Shown here piece by piece: positions 8,645 through 17,930 of a stretch of DNA of 64,000 bases (position 1 is the stretch's first letter; each line of letters opens with the position of its first letter). A program made the translations under genes and the position numbers. The stretch is from an uncultured Sinobacteraceae bacterium (GTDB taxonomy: Bacteria > Pseudomonadota > Gammaproteobacteria > Nevskiales > Nevskiaceae): contig CAIJRD010000002.1 of NCBI GenBank assembly GCA_903822975.1, positions 682,001 to 746,000 of the forward strand, read 5' to 3'. The notes under the pieces are model-generated. The model was given only the letters and a program-made list of their open reading frames with translations. It did not search any database and was not told the origin of the DNA.

Positions 8645-10564
8645 ATGACGACACTCCGCGAACTTCCGCCGACGCCTCATTTCGCCACCTCAACTCACAA
8701 AGTTTTAGAACTCTTCTACGTGCCGGCACTTTGCTTGGCTACCAGCTATGACCGCGGGGTCGGATATTTCACATCGAACTGGCTAAGGTTGGCTGCATCA
8801 GGCCTCGCCAGCTTCGCAGGAAACGGCGGTAGAGCACGGATCATAGCCAGCCCCAAGCTCGATCGTGAGGATTGTGCTGCTCTGAACCACGGTGCGGACG
8901 CCCGGACGGACCCAAGGCTGCGTTTGTCGATGGAGCGCACATTGGCCGATCTTGAACGCGACCTAGCTCACGACACGCTAGCAGCATTGGCCTGGATGAT
9001 TGCTGATGACCTTCTTGACTTCCGAATTGCGATCCCCTCGGGGGATCTCGACGGAGACTTCCACGACAAGTTCGGAATCCTCCGCGATAATTCCGAGAAC
9101 GCGATCGCTTTTCATGGTTCTCCAAACGACAGCGAAAAGGCGTTTCGAAATTATGAATCCATCAGCGTTTTCTATTCTTGGATAGATGGACGTGAGGCCG
9201 CACGCGTCCAGAATGAGCAAGATCGCTTTAATCTCATTTGGAACAATGGCGATATAAATCTACGCGTATATGAGATGCCTGATGCTATTCGCCGTAATCT
9301 GATCGAGTTTACAAGTCGCTCCGAACGGCCTTACACCGCTTCGACCCAACCGAGTCCCAGCGGGACCGCGTCCAGATGGCAGCATCAGCGTGATGCGATC
9401 TCCGTCTTTCTCGAAAAGAAAAACGGTATCTTGGAAATGGCGACTGGGACGGGAAAGACCCGAACAGCCCTCACGATCGCCGAGGAGCTTCGTGAACGGA
9501 GTCTGGTTGAGACGGTAGTCATTGCTGCCTTCGGAACGGATTTGCTGGATCAATGGAATAAGGAATTGATCCGACGTACCAGCATGCCCGTCTTTCGCGC
9601 TTATGAGCGATATCACGAAGCACAGTCATTTCTGAATAATCCGGAAGGCTCTATTTTGCTTACGTCGCGCCAGACGCTGGCGGAAGTATTACCTCGACTG
9701 AGCCCACACGTTTTCAAAAAAGCACTGCTCGTTTGTGACGAGGTACATGGAATGGGCTCACCTAGTTTGGTTGCATCACTAACGGGACGCCTAAGCCCAT
9801 TCACCTATCGCCTCGGCCTGAGCGCAACCCCTGATCGCGAATATGACGGCGACGGAAATCGATTCATCGAAGGGGAAATAGGCCCGGTCATTTTCCAATT
9901 CGGGCTTAAGGACGCGATCCGAAAAGGCATCTTGTGCGGGTTCGACTATGTTGAGCTGTCGTACGCGTATTCCGACGACGATCGATCTGCAATTCGCCAG
10001 GCCATTCGTCGCTATCACGCTAGGGCACGGGCCGGAGAAGCGCCGCCGATCGAAGCGCTTTATCAGGACATTGCGCGCATCCGGAAACTCTCCAAAGAAA
10101 AGTTAGCGCCGTTCGACGAATACGTGCATGCGAATCCGGCAGTACTGCAACGGTCGCTTATCTTCGTAGAGACCGCCGAGTACGGCTTGCTCGTGCAAAA
10201 CATATTGATGGCCCAACATGTCGATTTTCACACTTACTATGGCGACGACGATAGAGCCAACCTTGGACGCTTTGCTCGTGGGGAGTTGGGTTGTCTTGTA
10301 ACGTGCCATCGTATTTCAGAGGGCATCGACATCCAGTCGGTCAATAACATCGTGCTATTTGCTTCTGCGCGGGCACGATTGGAGACCGTACAACGCTTAG
10401 GACGCTGCTTGCGAATCGATCCGAGCAATCCTGAGAAGCGAGCGACGGTTGTAGATTTCATCAGCTTGGCGCAATCGGACGATGACGATCCTACTGACGA
10501 ACTCAGCGCGGACGAAGAACGCAGAGATTGGTTTCGAGATGTAGCGGCAACTCAACGAGACTAG
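8645..10564 (+). CDS. PLD-like nuclease domain fused to SF2 helicase
   Basis: 639 residues from ATG 8645 (a TTG at 8630 would add five). The N-terminal 200 residues resemble a phospholipase D/HKD nuclease domain: HDKFGIL near residue 140, then FHGSPND, the usual GSxN. The His-Lys-Asp spacing is one residue longer than the strict motif, so activity is uncertain. The helicase has motif I ATGTGKT (267), motif II DEVH (365), motif III LSATPDR (393) and motif VI QRLGRCLR (584). Such proteins unwind or translocate on DNA in restriction-type systems. First gene of a tight four-gene cassette with an SMC-like ATPase, next to a phosphorothioation operon. I infer that it recognises or destroys unmodified DNA or blocks its replication, as PT-linked cassettes of the PbeABCD type do; assignment to that family is not proved. 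Confidence 0.85.
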   Translation: MTTLRELPPTPHFATSTHKVLELFYVPALCLATSYDRGVGYFTSNWLRLAASGLASFAGNGGRARIIASPKLDREDCAALNHGADARTDPRLRLSMERTLADLERDLAHDTLAALAWMIADDLLDFRIAIPSGDLDGDFHDKFGILRDNSENAIAFHGSPNDSEKAFRNYESISVFYSWIDGREAARVQNEQDRFNLIWNNGDINLRVYEMPDAIRRNLIEFTSRSERPYTASTQPSPSGTASRWQHQRDAISVFLEKKNGILEMATGTGKTRTALTIAEELRERSLVETVVIAAFGTDLLDQWNKELIRRTSMPVFRAYERYHEAQSFLNNPEGSILLTSRQTLAEVLPRLSPHVFKKALLVCDEVHGMGSPSLVASLTGRLSPFTYRLGLSATPDREYDGDGNRFIEGEIGPVIFQFGLKDAIRKGILCGFDYVELSYAYSDDDRSAIRQAIRRYHARARAGEAPPIEALYQDIARIRKLSKEKLAPFDEYVHANPAVLQRSLIFVETAEYGLLVQNILMAQHVDFHTYYGDDDRANLGRFARGELGCLVTCHRISEGIDIQSVNNIVLFASARARLETVQRLGRCLRIDPSNPEKRATVVDFISLAQSDDDDPTDELSADEERRDWFRDVAATQRD

Positions 10565-10601
10565 TGCGCAATAGAACAGTCAGCTCTGTGATGGGGGGAC
10601 C

Positions 10602-10790
10602 ATGACGGCTTTAAACACAGATTTGGATAATGCGTTAAACGAGGTTTTGGTGTCGGCTCACGACCAAACCGATGAATTCAAAAGACGCTTAAGAAGGCTA
10701 ATCGAAAATGCCACCACCGCAAATCTAGGAGACGACGATGTTCGCGAAGTGATCGAACTCACGTCGGTTGAAATCGGGCAGGAAGAATAG
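10602..10790 (+). CDS. Small acidic protein in the helicase/ATPase cassette
   Basis: 62 residues, preceded by a GGGGGG ribosome binding site four bases before the ATG. The sequence is helical and acidic: a first helix DLDNALNEVL, a basic EFKRRLRRLIE segment, then DDDVREVIEL. No motif for catalysis is visible. It sits 37 bases after the helicase gene and three bases before the ATPase gene, so it is translated with them and probably acts as a subunit or adaptor linking the two. The reading frame and spacing make it a real gene; the function is unknown. Confidence 0.7.
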   Translation: MTALNTDLDNALNEVLVSAHDQTDEFKRRLRRLIENATTANLGDDDVREVIELTSVEIGQEE

Positions 10791-10793
10791 CGC

Positions 10794-12731
10794 ATGGAAT
10801 TGCGAATTCTTGGCTGGCGATACGAGAACCTACGAGGCGGACTGCACAATGTTCGAATCGATCTTGAGAGCGAACCAGGGCGTTGGGCATTGATCCAAAT
10901 GCCCAACGGCACAGGCAAAACCACCACCATGTCGCTCTTCAGAGCGGCGTTTTCTGGCGAAGCTTTAACACCCAACTTTGTCCGCGATTTGCGGGCGGCC
11001 GACGATATTATTGAGGGTCTTTTCGAGATCCGATTATCCATTGAGAAAAAGCCGTTTCGAGTCCAGCTCCGCCTCAACTTCGAAAGCGGCACATGTCAAT
11101 ACTGGACCGCAAGATCTGAGGTTCGCGGCGGGGGATTAGAGGAGGGGCTCTCTCTCCCCGTCGAACTCAGACGCCTTTTGACGCCAGACTTCACCCGTCT
11201 TTTTGTCTTTGACGGCGAACTGGCGAAGGAAATCAGGACCGTCGGAAAGGACCGGGCATCGACCGCCATTCGTACACTCTACAGGCTGGATCGCCTCGAT
11301 CACTTGAATATTCAGATTTCTCGGCTAGTAGAGGAGCAACAACAAAAGGCGGCCGCGATCTCGACCGCCAGCGAACGCAAGGGGGTCAATCGTTGGAAGC
11401 GAGCTTTTGAAACTGCCACTGCAAAAAAGGCTGCTTTACAGAGTGAACAGCGAGGGTTCCAAAAGCGGAAAAAAGAAACGGAAGCCCGACAAGGTGTCCT
11501 GACCGCTGAAATTGCTGACCGTATCAACCAGGACGACTCACTAAAGAAGCGCAAGGAACAGCTTACAAGTGAGCGCGAGATAGTCGACCGGGCCATTTTT
11601 GAATCCGCCGCCTCCGGCTTAGCGGTGCTTCGGTCACCTGCAAAAATTCACCCCAATGTATTGGAACGACTACGTTCTTTAGGGAACAAGCTTACGCACT
11701 TGAAGCTTCCGAAAACAATTTCTGCAGAGTTCTTCGTGGAGCTTGCAGAACAGCCCGACTGCGTGTGTGGTCGGCCCATAACGGCACCAGTGAAGCAGGC
11801 AATTTTGTCCCGGGCAAATAATTACCTAGCGGAAGATCAAATTCTCGTCATTAATAAGATGAAACTGGCGCTGCGCGAAAGCAGCGCCGATTCGACCGAG
11901 TACACGACGGTTGCAACGGCGCTGAACGGACATTTGCGGGACCTTCACCGCAATAAGATGGCGCAAGATCAGCTCGAATTGGACCGCGTGGAATCTGGCG
12001 ATACAGAGCTAGAAGGGTTGCGGTCCGAGTTCCACCAAAACGAGCGGGAACTGGAAAAAGTTGCTGAGAAGATCGAGAAGCTTTTGACTCGCGATTTGAT
12101 TCGGCAGCGCTCGCTAGGCGCGACCAGTGAAAATAACATACCGCTTTGCGACGCCGAGATTAAACGCTGTCAGGAAAAACTCGCGACGGCGACGGATACG
12201 CTTCGTTTCGTCTTGCAATCCGAACGGGTCAAGGAACTCGTTACCGCCGTTTCCGGAGTTGCTCTAGACCGGCTTCGGGAACGTGTACGAAATGCGACAA
12301 ATGACAAGCTTGGCCAGCTCGTTCCGAGCGAATCATTGCGCGTCGCTCGGATTGAAGGTTCGCTGGTGCTTGGCTCGACCGGGTTGTCAACCAAGAGCAA
12401 CGTTAGTGAGGGTCAGAGCCTGGCAGTGGCGTACGCTTTCCTTACCTCACTATTGACTGAGGCGCCCTATAACCTGCCGTTCGTCGTGGATAGCCCGGCG
12501 GTCTCACTAGACACCGCGGTCCGACGTGAGGTCGGTGATCTTATTCCGGACCTTTTCGACCAGATGATTATGTTTGTCATCTCGAGCGAACGTGAAGGCT
12601 TTGCAGATGCGTTCTACGAACGTCCGGGAGTGCGATATATCACGCTATGGCGTTCTGGCAGCGATCAAACCGAAGTGCGGGATGGTCTTCCATTCTTCCG
12701 CGCTTTTCATCAGGCGGAGGTCGGAACATGA
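10794..12731 (+). CDS. SMC/Rad50-like ATPase, DndD-type
   Basis: 645 residues. The N-terminus has the SMC pattern MELRILGWRYENLRG and Walker A NGTGKTTT at about 37-47. A long charged coiled-coil region spans about 175-520 and is interrupted near residue 322 by DCVCGRPI, which resembles the hinge or hook of Rad50-like proteins but with C-x-C rather than C-x-x-C. The C-terminus has a signature-like VSEGQSLAVAYAF and Walker B FVVDSPAVSLD. This is the same architecture as DndD but only distantly similar to the dndD in this window, so it is a second SMC-like ATPase with its own partners. It would act with the PLD-helicase on DNA. Its stop overlaps the next start as ATGA. Confidence 0.85.
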   Translation: MELRILGWRYENLRGGLHNVRIDLESEPGRWALIQMPNGTGKTTTMSLFRAAFSGEALTPNFVRDLRAADDIIEGLFEIRLSIEKKPFRVQLRLNFESGTCQYWTARSEVRGGGLEEGLSLPVELRRLLTPDFTRLFVFDGELAKEIRTVGKDRASTAIRTLYRLDRLDHLNIQISRLVEEQQQKAAAISTASERKGVNRWKRAFETATAKKAALQSEQRGFQKRKKETEARQGVLTAEIADRINQDDSLKKRKEQLTSEREIVDRAIFESAASGLAVLRSPAKIHPNVLERLRSLGNKLTHLKLPKTISAEFFVELAEQPDCVCGRPITAPVKQAILSRANNYLAEDQILVINKMKLALRESSADSTEYTTVATALNGHLRDLHRNKMAQDQLELDRVESGDTELEGLRSEFHQNERELEKVAEKIEKLLTRDLIRQRSLGATSENNIPLCDAEIKRCQEKLATATDTLRFVLQSERVKELVTAVSGVALDRLRERVRNATNDKLGQLVPSESLRVARIEGSLVLGSTGLSTKSNVSEGQSLAVAYAFLTSLLTEAPYNLPFVVDSPAVSLDTAVRREVGDLIPDLFDQMIMFVISSEREGFADAFYERPGVRYITLWRSGSDQTEVRDGLPFFRAFHQAEVGT

Positions 12732-13192
12732 GCTTCGTTTTAACCCAGGCGGGCCGATCCTTTTTTCGAGCGATCATTGCACCACCGAAATTTCTAATGT
12801 TCGATGCTTACTACTGTTGCTTGATGGCTGGATTCAATGCGCGCAAGGTTGGCATACCTGAAGACCTCGATATCGAACCATTTATAAATGGTTACCCCGA
12901 TGACTTCAAAAGTCAGGCAGACATCATTGCTGGCCTATTAATTGATGCCGAACTTGATCGAAAGGCAATCGGTAGCGAAGACAAAATCAGCATTGAGAAG
13001 GAGATGGTCAAGCTAGTCGATCCAACGTCCGCTACTCGGTTAAACCCGGATGGCAACAGGTTGCTCAACCTATATGCGGCTGCGGGGTTCGCCTTATTGC
13101 AAGAGCGAATGATGCCGCCGTCAAACGTTGAGGAATTTTTAGTCGCCTACCACGGATTTTGGCACGCATCATCTATGGGGCATAAACCCTGA
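12728..13192 (+). CDS. Last protein of the helicase/ATPase cassette
   Basis: 154 residues starting at ATG 12728, which overlaps the ATPase stop (ATGA). The longer open frame from 12647 is rejected because it lies inside the ATPase gene. The protein begins MSFVLTQAGRSFFRA, is mostly helical, and has a conserved-looking YYCCLMAGFNAR segment near residue 25. No catalytic motif was recognised. The overlap shows that it belongs with the ATPase and is made in a fixed ratio to it. Unknown family; its cassette position makes it the fourth subunit of the presumed PT-dependent system. Confidence 0.75.
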   Translation: MSFVLTQAGRSFFRAIIAPPKFLMFDAYYCCLMAGFNARKVGIPEDLDIEPFINGYPDDFKSQADIIAGLLIDAELDRKAIGSEDKISIEKEMVKLVDPTSATRLNPDGNRLLNLYAAAGFALLQERMMPPSNVEEFLVAYHGFWHASSMGHKP

Positions 13193-13280
13193 CGGTGCGG
13201 CACGAGCGACTACCTAGGTGACATCCAAGACCGCCAGTTCATCAGTATTATTGGCTGTTAGCAAGCCTTAGTCTCGGTTG
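13193..13280. other. Convergent junction between cassette and dnd operon
   Basis: Only 88 bases separate the two converging transcription units. No strong GC hairpin with a T run is visible, so the two transcripts may overlap at their 3' ends. Confidence 0.35.
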
Positions 13281-14345
13281 CTAGTAGGATTGTTTGCCTG
13301 GAATCACGCCGCGAACGCCCCCGCGAGGATTCTCGACATCGCCATGCCTCCGCGGAATGACATGCACGTGGCAGTGGAAAACTGTCTGCCCGGCGGATAG
13401 CCCAGAATTCGAGCCGATATTGAATCCTGAAATTGTTGTATCCGACCGCCTAAGGTCTGTCGCGATCAGGAGCTGGAGTTCACGAATGGCATTTAACTCC
13501 GGCTGCCAGAGCTCCAAGTAGTCGCTGATGTGTCTGCGGGGAATTATGAGCGTGTGTCCGGTCGTGACAGGAAACCCATCCCGGACTGCGAGTGCCAGTT
13601 CGTTTTGAAATACGACTCGACCTTCATCCAGGATGCAGAAGGGACACGCGTGATCTCGATGACCGTACGCTTCAATAGAAATGTGAAAGTTCGTCGTATC
13701 ACGATCGAGCTTTTGAGCATTGCAGGCACTGCAGAGCGCCTGCAAGTTGGATAGGTCGTTAGAACCACCCTTGGCGCGCGGAATAATGTGATCCACCTGT
13801 AGCGCGCGGACCTCGTTGCTCACGCCACATGCTTCACAGCGACCTTTAGCTCTTTTGAGAACTTCATATCGCAAAGTCCCTGGAACGGGCTCGAAATTCT
13901 GAGCACGATGCCGCCAAATGGCCTCCTGGCGACGAGCCAAATAGTCAGCAACCTTTGAATCGCAGATAGCGATTAGCGATGCCTGCTCCCACTCATCCAG
14001 TTCTCTCTGCTTGTCAGCGAGCCGGTAAACGCCGCGATCAAGTTCGATGATCCCATGACGTTTGAGGGTCTGTGTCGGATAACCTTTCGTTATCTGCTCG
14101 TAGTATTCCAATTGGCTCAGGTCTGCCGCTAGAAAGGCAGTTGCGATCTGCCGGCGAGTGGCAGCATTTCCACCGGCGAGGATTGTTCGAATCATCAGAG
14201 GCTGATACACGTGACTCATGGACATCGATTCCAAGAGAAACGTCTTCAGACGAACATATCCCTCACTCGGATTTTGTCCAGGCGTTCTGCTACGGCTGGG
14301 CTGACTCAAAATCATTTCCGGCGACCCAGATTTCGGAGAACGCAT
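13281..14345 (-). CDS. HNH nuclease - HIT domain fusion protein
   Basis: 354 residues. The first 45 are of uncertain start, but SMSHVYQPLMIRT with the helix before it looks like the conserved beginning. A winged-helix-like region follows, then the HNH finger at about 160-215: CEACG, the first His in QVDHIIPRA, NLQALC and SACNAQK, giving two Cys pairs that hold a zinc. The last 130 residues are a HIT domain with the histidine triad HCHVHVIPR at about 326; HIT proteins hydrolyse nucleotidyl linkages. Last gene of the leftward dnd operon, 34 bases after dndA. The combination suggests a nuclease plus a nucleotide-hydrolase or end-processing activity. Its place in a DNA phosphorothioation operon makes it a candidate effector or repair enzyme; that is inference. 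Confidence 0.85.
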   Translation of the reverse strand: MRSPKSGSPEMILSQPSRSRTPGQNPSEGYVRLKTFLLESMSMSHVYQPLMIRTILAGGNAATRRQIATAFLAADLSQLEYYEQITKGYPTQTLKRHGIIELDRGVYRLADKQRELDEWEQASLIAICDSKVADYLARRQEAIWRHRAQNFEPVPGTLRYEVLKRAKGRCEACGVSNEVRALQVDHIIPRAKGGSNDLSNLQALCSACNAQKLDRDTTNFHISIEAYGHRDHACPFCILDEGRVVFQNELALAVRDGFPVTTGHTLIIPRRHISDYLELWQPELNAIRELQLLIATDLRRSDTTISGFNIGSNSGLSAGQTVFHCHVHVIPRRHGDVENPRGGVRGVIPGKQSY

Positions 14346-14379
14346 TCTGTGTCCAGCGATAATTAGCTTTGGCTAGCGT

Positions 14380-15543
14380 TTAGGCTGCAGGCGCAACGGC
14401 TTTAAGTCGAACGATCTCCTTAACCATTACATCCAACACTCGATCCATGTCGGTTGTTGTCGTAAACCTGCCTGGTGCGATGCGAAATGCTGACCGCGCC
14501 CGCTGTGTGTCCCCGAACATCGCTTTCAGAACCGGCGAAGTCTCAAATTTGTCCGTTGAGCATGCGCTGGAGGCGGAGAAACTCGCTTGATCGCGAAGGC
14601 TCCGCATGAGTGCGAGAGGTTCAATGCCATCGATCGAAAACGATAAGTTATTAGCTAGTCGATCTGTCGCATGCCCGTTCAGCTGCGCACCCTCTACAGA
14701 TGAGAGCAGACGATTCTTAAACGAATCGCACATTCTCCGTACGCGTTCCGCATCGGACAGGGCGAATTGCTGCGCTATCGCGAACGCTTTCCCCATGCCA
14801 ACTATCGCGACAGTATTCAGCGTCCCCGGGCGCAGACCACGCTCCTGTCCACCACCAAATTGAAGTGGTACTAGGCGTGCTCGCGGTCTCCGGGATCGGA
14901 CATAGAGCGCACCGATTCCCTTCGGACCGTAGGCCTTGTGCGCCGAAAGACTTGCCAAGTGAATGTGATCTCGTTCGACGTCAATCGAACCGTAAGCGAC
15001 GAGTTGCGCCATGTCTGTGTGAAATAGGACGCCGTATTCTGAGCAAAGCTTTCCAATTTCTCGTATCGGCTGAAGGGTTCCTACTTCGTTATTGGCCGCC
15101 ATGACCGAGACCAATGCTGTTTCAGTGGTAAGTGACGCCTTCAAGGTTTCGAGATTCACGAGTCCCATTTCATCGACCGGTAAATAGGTGATGCGCCAGC
15201 CTTCCTTCTCAAGAATTCGCGCCGGCTCCATTACTGCAGGATGCTCGATCTGACTGATGACAAGATGCTTCTTGTCAGGATGGGCGCGAGCGACCCCGAA
15301 TATCGCTAGGTTGTCGGCTTCAGTGCAGCTTCCGGTGAAAACGATTTCCCCAGCACGAGCGCCAATTGCAGACGCGACCTGCTCGCGGGCTCTGTCAACG
15401 GCCTGCGACGCAGCATTTCCATGCGAATGTTCAATGCTGGATGGGTTGCCGAAGAACTCACGCACATAGGGCTCCATCGCGGCGGCAACCGCAGGATCTA
15501 TCGGTGTCGTGGCGTTGTGATCCAGATAAACACTAGGGGGCAT
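14380..15543 (-). CDS. dndA: DndA cysteine desulfurase
   Basis: 387 residues, typical for IscS/NifS-type desulfurases. PSVYLDHNATT is the standard N-terminus, the PLP-binding Lys is in SAHKAYGPKG near residue 199, and the catalytic Cys is in SASSACSTDK near residue 329. It takes sulphur from L-cysteine as a persulfide and supplies DndC. The ATG at 15543 lies 13 bases after the dndE stop; an upstream TTG frame would overlap dndE and is less likely. In many dnd loci dndA sits apart or is replaced by a host IscS; here it is at the end of the modification genes. No lesion was seen. Confidence 0.93.
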   Translation of the reverse strand: MPPSVYLDHNATTPIDPAVAAAMEPYVREFFGNPSSIEHSHGNAASQAVDRAREQVASAIGARAGEIVFTGSCTEADNLAIFGVARAHPDKKHLVISQIEHPAVMEPARILEKEGWRITYLPVDEMGLVNLETLKASLTTETALVSVMAANNEVGTLQPIREIGKLCSEYGVLFHTDMAQLVAYGSIDVERDHIHLASLSAHKAYGPKGIGALYVRSRRPRARLVPLQFGGGQERGLRPGTLNTVAIVGMGKAFAIAQQFALSDAERVRRMCDSFKNRLLSSVEGAQLNGHATDRLANNLSFSIDGIEPLALMRSLRDQASFSASSACSTDKFETSPVLKAMFGDTQRARSAFRIAPGRFTTTTDMDRVLDVMVKEIVRLKAVAPAA

Positions 15544-15556
15544 GGCTAGTCGTTGA

Positions 15557-15934
15557 TCATTGCGTCTGCGGCACAAGCCGCAGCACGTCGGCGGGGGATT
15601 TTGCTCGAACCGAAAGGGTTCCTACACCACGATGAATGTGCCCACGTAGCCGATCGAGTAAGTCTTCATCGTCAAGCGGGTAGTCAGGGAGTTGCCCCTC
15701 CTCCACCCACCGCAATAGGGCCGCGAAAAGAGCGCCGTACTCACCGGTTAGGGTGTATGCATTAAATTCCGACCCATCCTCGTCCGGGATCGCAGCGCCA
15801 CCCAATGGCCCTTCTTCCAGTGAAGTCATTATCGCCACCCTACAAAGTATGTTCGGCGTCAGACCAGTTCGTTGGCGTAGTGATCGAAGTTTGCTAGTGG
15901 CATCAGCGGAAATCTTAAGCTTGCTGTAATGCAT
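15557..15934 (-). CDS. dndE: DndE, DNA phosphorothioation subunit
   Basis: 125 residues from ATG 15934, overlapping the dndD end by 20 bases; the longer frame from 16036 lies inside dndD and is rejected. The sequence MHYSKLKISADATSKLRSL followed by RTGLTPNILCRVA and TGEYGALFAAL fits the DndE family, a small basic protein that binds nicked DNA and is needed for sulphur insertion. It is the fourth gene of the tightly overlapping B-C-D-E block, consistent with a stoichiometric complex. The N-terminal half carries most of the basic charge. Confidence 0.9.
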   Translation of the reverse strand: MHYSKLKISADATSKLRSLRQRTGLTPNILCRVAIMTSLEEGPLGGAAIPDEDGSEFNAYTLTGEYGALFAALLRWVEEGQLPDYPLDDEDLLDRLRGHIHRGVGTLSVRAKSPADVLRLVPQTQ

Positions 15935-17930
15935 TCCGCGCCTCCTTGGGCCGCGCAGTTTTCTCAAAATACCCTTGAGAGACGATCGTCCTGCCTTCCG
16001 CCGGTTCGTAATCAAGGCGATATGCGTGCGACACACTGCCTTTAAGTTGTTCTACTAATCGCTCGTCGACTTCGGTATCCGTTGAGAGTAGTACGACTTG
16101 ATGCGACGCTGACGGAAAATAACGTTCAACCAGCTTAGCCCGGTGTTCGGAGTCTAGCCGCGCCAAAGGCGTATCGATAATCATGGGCAACGGGCGTCCA
16201 CTTGTCCGTGCTAGTGCCCACAGCATTGCTATCGCATAAACCTGCTTTTCACCGGCAGAGAGTGCGGCCTTGGGGACTTCACGTCCCATCTTGTCAATCA
16301 AAATCGCCGCGAACGTAACTGGGTCAATCCGCACATCCGCGATCAAATCGCTTTTTCTAGCCAGATGATTGAAGCGATCAACGAATTCGCCACGGAGTTG
16401 GGACAACTTATGTTCTAAAAGACGGCGCTCATAATCGGCGAGAGCTTGGGCGGTCCTTGTGGCAAGTTCCGCACGATGTGCGTCTGCCGCGAAACCGGCT
16501 TGTTCGTCGAGCAATCGACGGCGTTCGCGTTCCAGCGTGACGAGTTGTCCTCGCAACAACCTCAGGGATTCTTGACGACTGGTCAATGTTGATTCGGTCG
16601 CTCCGACTCGCTGTTCTGCGAGTCGGAGCTCGTCGAGCATAATGCCCGATGCTGCGTTGTCGGCGCGAGCCAAAGCGGCTTCTAAATCGCGGCTCCTTTG
16701 AGTTAACGCATCGAGTTCATCGAGCAAGCTGAATGCCCTCGGGCGCACGATCGTTTCCACCTCTACAAGGCGCGCCAATGTTGCAGCACCATCGCCAACT
16801 TCTCGGAATGCTGGAGAGTCTTGAGCCTTAGACGCTTTGCGCTTTTGTAGTTCTATGAATCGCCGTAAATCGGCCCAATGCAGATCATCCCATTGCGCAT
16901 CGCGTTTTGGAGATCCTTTCTTGCGCCAGATATCGATCGCATCGAGAACATCGCTTACCGAACCCGCCTGCTCGGTAACGACGCCCGATCGAGCTAGCGC
17001 CGATCGAAAGGACCCGATCAGCTTTGGTGCCACCGCGAATGGCAACAACCGATTTGCCAGATCGCGCAACTCATGCTCGCCACGACCAATGGCCCGCCTG
17101 GTTTCATCACGATCAGCCTCCGTTCGGGACCGATTTAACGCGGCGTCCCCACCTTCAGCGACAAATCGGCGACGAACGTGTTCTGCAGCTCGCGCCTGTG
17201 ATTCGCGAGCCGAGGTTAGCTCTGCGACCTCATCGGAGAGCGTCGTGATTTGCGTTTCGGCTACTCCGATATCACGTACAACAGCTTCCAGACATGACGC
17301 AGTGACGCCATCATCATCGCGCTGTCGCCGGGCGAGATATAGACCGAGATCCGTTCTCAAGCGCCCCACTAATTCAATGCCGAGCAAACCCCGAACTGCT
17401 TCGCCTAATTGCTCGTTCTCATGCTCGCCGTCAGCAATCTCTCGAATCTTCTCTCCGTCGAAGAAAAACAGCTGCGACACGCCAGGAGGAATTAGCTCTT
17501 GCAGGAAGTAATGCCACTCCTCGCGCGGAACCGTTGTAATGGGCAGACCATCTTTATCGAGCTGCAAGCTCTCGACGACAGTTTTCCCACGAACCGACCA
17601 TTCGCGACTGACGCGGTATCGATGGACTTCGCCGGCCTCCGCGTAGTCAAACTCAAGAGCCACCGACGCAGCCTGAATAAGCGCGTTTCGATTTATTCGT
17701 CCCTGCAGATAGGCCTCATAATCGGCCTGCCCCACCCGCGCGCCCAGCGCCCGCTTTCCGTATAGGGCAACCCGCACTGCTTCGAGAAGTGTTGTCTTTC
17801 CAGCACCATTTTTTCCACCGATCAGCACAATAGGGGTGGCACCACCCGGTCGCTGACGCGGGACCAGATCTAACTCGACGACGCCGGCGTACAGCCCAAA
17901 ATCCTCTAAACGAATGCTACGAAGAATCAT
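15915..17930 (-). CDS. dndD: DndD SMC-like ATPase
   Basis: 671 residues, the usual length. It starts MILRSIRLEDFGLYAG with Walker A GGKNGAGKTTLLEA at about 38-50, then the Dnd-type segment FFFDGEKI. A long coiled coil at about 210-500 is rich in Arg and Glu. Signature LSAGEKQVYA is near 556 and Walker B MIIDTPLARLD near 580. DndD hydrolyses ATP and is thought to open or nick the DNA so that sulphur can replace the non-bridging oxygen. ATG 17930 shares one base with the dndC stop (TAATG), so translation is coupled. All ATPase motifs are intact. Confidence 0.94.
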   Translation of the reverse strand: MILRSIRLEDFGLYAGVVELDLVPRQRPGGATPIVLIGGKNGAGKTTLLEAVRVALYGKRALGARVGQADYEAYLQGRINRNALIQAASVALEFDYAEAGEVHRYRVSREWSVRGKTVVESLQLDKDGLPITTVPREEWHYFLQELIPPGVSQLFFFDGEKIREIADGEHENEQLGEAVRGLLGIELVGRLRTDLGLYLARRQRDDDGVTASCLEAVVRDIGVAETQITTLSDEVAELTSARESQARAAEHVRRRFVAEGGDAALNRSRTEADRDETRRAIGRGEHELRDLANRLLPFAVAPKLIGSFRSALARSGVVTEQAGSVSDVLDAIDIWRKKGSPKRDAQWDDLHWADLRRFIELQKRKASKAQDSPAFREVGDGAATLARLVEVETIVRPRAFSLLDELDALTQRSRDLEAALARADNAASGIMLDELRLAEQRVGATESTLTSRQESLRLLRGQLVTLERERRRLLDEQAGFAADAHRAELATRTAQALADYERRLLEHKLSQLRGEFVDRFNHLARKSDLIADVRIDPVTFAAILIDKMGREVPKAALSAGEKQVYAIAMLWALARTSGRPLPMIIDTPLARLDSEHRAKLVERYFPSASHQVVLLSTDTEVDERLVEQLKGSVSHAYRLDYEPAEGRTIVSQGYFEKTARPKEARNALQQA

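Noticed and set aside
12647-12727. Longer N-terminus for the 154-aa cassette protein
   Set aside because: It lies inside the ATPase gene and the ATGA overlap at 12728 gives a natural start.
15935-16036. Longer N-terminus for DndE
   Set aside because: Those codons are inside dndD and unlike the DndE family start MHYSKLK.
16837-17511. 224-aa Arg/Ser-rich plus-strand frame
   Set aside because: It is antisense to the coiled coil of dndD; the Arg/Ser bias is that of a shadow frame.
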